A stretch of DNA of 64,000 nucleotides from an uncultured Litoreibacter sp. (GTDB lineage Bacteria; Pseudomonadota; Alphaproteobacteria; Rhodobacterales; Rhodobacteraceae), in the NCBI GenBank assembly GCA_947494645.1, contig CANLVO010000001.1, forward strand, positions 2,108,001 to 2,172,000, in the 5' to 3' direction. This document shows, piece after piece, positions 60,959-64,000 of this stretch (positions are counted from its first letter, which is position 1; the number at the start of each line of letters is the position of its first letter). Position numbers and translations under genes: made by a program. The notes beneath the pieces are model-generated. The model ran no database searches, was not told the DNA's origin, and saw only the letters and a list, made by a program, of their open reading frames with translations.

Positions 60959-62224
60959 TCATAACCGAGCTCCTTCGGGGATCGTCGGTTGACTGTTATT
61001 CGTCTGCTCTACTCCAAATCCGGCGACAAGTTTGTATTTCTCGGCATGTGCAGCCATCTCGGCTACCGGGATGACATCATTAATGTCGTCAAATACTCCG
61101 CCAGAACGTTCTTCCACCACATCCAATATCGAGTCTGGTCCGGCGGTGCGATTCATCAAGACCACTTTCGACGCGGCCGGTCGCATCTCGGTCTCGTAGG
61201 CCTCAAGAGCCTCTGTAGTTACCCCATGCTTAAGAAACGCCGCCCCCAATTGCCGCGCATCCATAATCGCCGATCCCGCCCCGTTTGAACCAACGGGATA
61301 AGCTGCATGAGCTGCGTCCCCCAAAAGGGTCGTCCGACCGACGGTCCACTTCGCGATGGGATCTCGGTCCACCATCGGGTATTCGAAGACCTTTTCTGCC
61401 CCCAGGATAAGGCCCGGAATATCAATCCACTCCAAATCGAAGTTCTCAAACTGCGGGAGGAACTCGTCCAGATTGGCTTCCCTGCTGTAATCCTCAGGTC
61501 TGTATCCCTCCTCTGACGAACGGTGCAGATTGACAATCCAATTGATCGTCGCCAGCCCAGTTTCAGGATCTGGGCGCGATATCGGATAAGACACAAAGCG
61601 CAGCCCGTCATAGCCAATCATCACCATAGAAGCCCCTGATTTAAATGGCTTTGCCTGGGTCGTACCGCGCCACAATATGGACCCCGCCCACTTGGGAGGA
61701 CCTTCATCAGGGGCCATCTGTGCGCGGATCGCGGAGTGAATTCCGTCAGATCCTATGATCAGCTCACCATCTTCGATGCGCGTATCGCCGTCCCGATTGC
61801 GAAGATGCAGCCGCGCGACGTCCGCACAGCTTTCGAACCGCTCGCCGCTCCATCCCGTTTCAATGCAATCTGACCCGGCCCGCGCAACAAGCGCGTCGTA
61901 GAGCATCATGTGAAGCGCGCCGCGATGCACGGAGTACTGCGGCCACTTGTAGCCCGCCCATGTACCACGCGGTTCGGTCCAGATATGCAACCCATGTTTG
62001 GAGTACATACCGTAGTCACGCGTCCTGACACCAATCTCGTCGAGTCGATCCTTAAACCCGAGGTCCCACAACTCGCGCACCGCCGTGGGTTGCAGGTTGA
62101 TACCAACGCCCAGAGGTTTGATCTCGCGCACGGCTTCGAACACTTTGAATGGCACACCAATTTGATGGCACGTCAAAGCTGTTACCAACCCACCAATACC
62201 GCCGCCAGAGATCAAGACCGTCAT
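60959..62224 (-). CDS. FAD-dependent aromatic-ring-type monooxygenase
   Basis: A 421-residue group A flavin monooxygenase. The FAD-binding GGGIGGLVTALTCHQIG at the N-terminus, DG motif (IIGSDGIHSAIRAQM) and GDAAHAAYPVGSNGAGSAIMDARQLG at about residue 300 identify the p-hydroxybenzoate-hydroxylase fold. Substrate is unknown; relatives annotated as flavin-dependent oxidoreductases oxidise phenolic or heteroaromatic compounds. Single gene; upstream on the same strand is a small secreted protein with its own start. Confidence 0.88.
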   Translation of the reverse strand: MTVLISGGGIGGLVTALTCHQIGVPFKVFEAVREIKPLGVGINLQPTAVRELWDLGFKDRLDEIGVRTRDYGMYSKHGLHIWTEPRGTWAGYKWPQYSVHRGALHMMLYDALVARAGSDCIETGWSGERFESCADVARLHLRNRDGDTRIEDGELIIGSDGIHSAIRAQMAPDEGPPKWAGSILWRGTTQAKPFKSGASMVMIGYDGLRFVSYPISRPDPETGLATINWIVNLHRSSEEGYRPEDYSREANLDEFLPQFENFDLEWIDIPGLILGAEKVFEYPMVDRDPIAKWTVGRTTLLGDAAHAAYPVGSNGAGSAIMDARQLGAAFLKHGVTTEALEAYETEMRPAASKVVLMNRTAGPDSILDVVEERSGGVFDDINDVIPVAEMAAHAEKYKLVAGFGVEQTNNSQPTIPEGARL

Positions 62225-62248
62225 GCTAAGGCTCGCTTCATCTGATCC

Positions 62249-62671
62249 TCAGTTTATCTGGATTTCGCCACGGCCATAGCTCTGCGCCATGACGGAGCCA
62301 TCGTCGAATTCAAGTCGGATATCGATACTTTGCAAGCTTTCCAGAGGCGCAACAACGTAAGGCAGGTGCGTCTCGACCTTCAGAGCGCTTGGGTTGGCCT
62401 CATCACGGTAGCAAGGTTCGTGGTCAAGCGGCTGAAACCCTCCACCGTTATACGCAAAACTGATCTTCTCAATTCCGCAGCGGTAGACCAGCAGCGTCGT
62501 GAAATAGAGATGATCCTTGCCATCATAGGGCCGGATTGCCACCCATTGTGGCCGGATCAACTCAAGGATCGGCTTAACTCCAGAGGAAGTGGAAAAGTCC
62601 TGAGCGGCGCCGGGCGAGGCCCAAAAGGGCGACATGAGCGCAGGGATTAGAAACAGGCGAAGCAAGTGCAT
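62249..62671 (-). CDS. Small exported hypothetical protein
   Basis: A 140-residue protein with a signal peptide (MHLLRLFLIPALMSPFWASPGAAQ), then a beta-rich domain with two cysteines (VYRCGIEKISFAYNG and DHEPCYRDEAN). I do not recognise a family. ATG at 62671 replaces the longer ORF start at 62749. It is divergent from the glycosyltransferase-like gene and 24 bases upstream of the flavoprotein start. Confidence 0.7.
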   Translation of the reverse strand: MHLLRLFLIPALMSPFWASPGAAQDFSTSSGVKPILELIRPQWVAIRPYDGKDHLYFTTLLVYRCGIEKISFAYNGGGFQPLDHEPCYRDEANPSALKVETHLPYVVAPLESLQSIDIRLEFDDGSVMAQSYGRGEIQIN

Positions 62672-62808
62672 AAGAAGACCCCAAACCAACGACTTCAAGT
62701 ATGGCGATCCCCGGAACACGGGTGAAGTCTTTTTGCGCGAAGTCCGCACTTTGGGGTTCCGTCGTCCCGCAAACTATCTATTCTCTGGCAAAACGCGAGA
62801 AGGCTGAG

Positions 62809-63867
62809 ATGGCCCCGAAAAAACAGAGCACCACAAAGGTCAAGACGCCTCGAAAACCGCCAGCGACTGCGCGGGTTTTCCGGAGTGACCAATATAATAT
62901 CATTGCCGTGGTTCAGGCCGGGCGGCTCCAGTACGAAGGCATTTTGCTTGCGGCCTCCCTTAGATATACTAATCCTGATTTCAAAGGCCGTCTGCTGCTG
63001 GCCGAACCGCAAATGAATGCGCGCTGGAACGCCACTCCCGAGGTACGAAATGCCGACGTTCTCGCCTGCCTTAGCCAGTTGGGCGCAGAAATAATACCTT
63101 TTGAAAACAAAGTCTTCGGGCAAAGCTATCCTTACGGGAACAAAATCGAAGCTCTGTCCCAAATGCCCAGTGACGTGCCATTTCTATTTCTGGATACAGA
63201 TACGCTGATCACAGGCGACTTGGCGCAAGTACCATTTGACTTTAACCGGCCTTCAGCCTCGATGAAACGCGAGGGAACTTGGCCCGAAATCTCTTTATAT
63301 GGTCCGGGATATTCACAGATTTGGAAGTCACTTTACGACCGGTTCGGTTTGGAGTTTGAAAGCTCTCTTGATCTCAATCAGCCGGACGAATATTGGCAGC
63401 GCTATCTGTATTTCAATGCCGGTTTTTTCTACCACGCCAACCCAAAAGAATTTGGCGACAGGTTTCTCAAATACGCAAAAGAAATTCACGAAAACCCGCC
63501 CGAGGAATTAGTTTGCCAAACCATGACGCCTTGGCTCGACCAGGTCGCGCTGCCGCTTGCCATTCACAGTTTAGGTGGGGGCCGAAAACCAGAGGTCAGC
63601 GACTTGATGGACCACGCGGTCACTTGCCACTATCGCGTCCTGCCTTTGCTCTACGCCCGCGAAAGTGATGCCGTTGTGGAGGTACTTGAGCACGTCGCTG
63701 CGCCAAACTGGATCAAAAAAGTGCTCAAGCAGTACGACCCGATGAAACGTATCATTTACCAAGGCAAAGGCCGCAAAGCGCGAGACATGTTTGACCGTGG
63801 CAACCTGCCTCGCCGCGAACAGGCGATCCGCAATCAACTCAAGCGCGCAAAACTTTGGATGAGGTAA
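62809..63867 (+). CDS. Glycosyltransferase-like (GT-A-type) protein
   Basis: A 352-residue protein beginning with a basic, Pro/Lys-rich tail, then a Rossmann-like region IIAVVQAGRLQYEGILLAASLRYTNPDFKGRLLLAEP and a DxD-type motif in VPFLFLDTDTLITGDLAQVPFDF, as in nucleotide-sugar-dependent glycosyltransferases. The DxD could bind a divalent metal-sugar nucleotide. Family identity is not certain and the acceptor is unknown. GAAGG lies upstream of ATG at 62809. Confidence 0.72.
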   Translation: MAPKKQSTTKVKTPRKPPATARVFRSDQYNIIAVVQAGRLQYEGILLAASLRYTNPDFKGRLLLAEPQMNARWNATPEVRNADVLACLSQLGAEIIPFENKVFGQSYPYGNKIEALSQMPSDVPFLFLDTDTLITGDLAQVPFDFNRPSASMKREGTWPEISLYGPGYSQIWKSLYDRFGLEFESSLDLNQPDEYWQRYLYFNAGFFYHANPKEFGDRFLKYAKEIHENPPEELVCQTMTPWLDQVALPLAIHSLGGGRKPEVSDLMDHAVTCHYRVLPLLYARESDAVVEVLEHVAAPNWIKKVLKQYDPMKRIIYQGKGRKARDMFDRGNLPRREQAIRNQLKRAKLWMR

Positions 63868-63877
63868 AAAGGCGCAG

Positions 63878-64000
63878 TCAGCATTCTGCTACTTCCTGCG
63901 TCACTCCATTCGAATTTGCCTGTCTGATCAGCCGAACCAGCGGCATGTCACCTAAACCACCAAAGGCCCAGCCAATTCGCTGGAACACAGAAATCTGCGT
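63878..64000 (-). CDS. 3' end of a minus-strand gene cut by the window edge
   Basis: On the minus strand the frame is open from the window edge to a TGA at 63880-63878, encoding TQISVFQRIGWAFGGLGDMPLVRLIRQANSNGVTQEVAEC. The composition looks protein-like and the gene would converge with the glycosyltransferase-like gene, leaving a 10-base gap. The function cannot be judged from 40 residues. It is too short for the ORF track. Confidence 0.55.
   Translation of the reverse strand, partial: TQISVFQRIGWAFGGLGDMPLVRLIRQANSNGVTQEVAEC

Overview
The window is a GC-rich alphaproteobacterial chromosome segment. Gene content points to a marine Rhodobacteraceae (Roseobacter-group) bacterium. The main reasons are a complete-looking TCA block (sdhCDAB, mdh, sucCDAB, lpdA) interleaved with ethylmalonyl-CoA (EMC) pathway genes (ccr, ecm, mch, mcl2) in an order resembling Rhodobacter sphaeroides, a luxR-luxI pair beside ccr, Irr-like and CtrA-like regulatory sites, and many short families typical of that group. 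I see no insertion sequence, prophage, CRISPR array, rRNA or integrated island. This is mostly core genome, and I found no obvious new defence or mobile system. The unusual signals are mainly regulatory.

Layout. 1-12.2 kb holds housekeeping genes: a 5'-truncated comM, gshB, yraN, rsmI, an LppC-type lipoprotein, glnD, an unknown membrane-anchored protein, murJ, a catalytically dead rhomboid and trpS. 12.2-18.9 kb holds an FkbM methyltransferase, a DMT exporter, a glyoxalase-fold protein, a branched-chain aminotransferase with a tiny coupled membrane peptide, rhodanese, UspA, an Irr-box-controlled NifU-type scaffold, a GFA protein, tsaB and rimI. 18.9-24.3 kb is a BMP-type nucleoside ABC transporter with a structured leader. 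24.4-26.1 kb is a TauE/TIGR02186 pair. 26.1-29.3 kb is the quorum-sensing operon (small protein, luxR, luxI, RecD-like helicase). 29.5-36.4 kb holds ccr, an acyltransferase, ecm and a fatty-acid desaturase. 36.6-38.3 kb holds deoD and a DUF1989 protein. 38.3-45.9 kb, all on the minus strand, is mcl2-nnrU-DUF1737-mch-DUF1194-sdhCDA-two small lipoproteins-sdhB. 46.2-58.8 kb holds a small secreted protein, a second TauE, mdh, sucC, a methyltransferase, sucD, sucA, sucB, two small membrane proteins and lpdA. 58.8-64 kb holds a GntR regulator, a YgjP-type metallopeptidase, an acidic-tailed zinc-ribbon protein, tRNA-Ala(GGC), a flavoprotein monooxygenase, a secreted protein, a glycosyltransferase-like protein and the 3' end of a further minus-strand gene.

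How it works together. Ccr, Ecm, Mch and Mcl2 catalyse steps of the EMC route, which converts acetyl-CoA-derived crotonyl-CoA to glyoxylate/malate plus propionyl-CoA-derived succinyl-CoA. SucCD, Sdh, Mdh and the 2-oxoglutarate dehydrogenase complex (SucA, SucB, Lpd) process the products. The control regions of sdhC and sucC share an almost identical operator layout, two GTGATCAC palindromes spaced 21 bp start to start. One further copy sits next to the start codon of the GntR gene beside lpdA. deoD and lpdA share an 11-bp-periodic GTGTAC array with a 17-bp identical core. luxI has its Shine-Dalgarno buried in a perfect 9-bp hairpin, and a TTAA-N7-TTAAC CtrA-like box lies upstream of the luxR operon. 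These shared cis-elements are read directly from the sequence. The proteins that bind them are inference.
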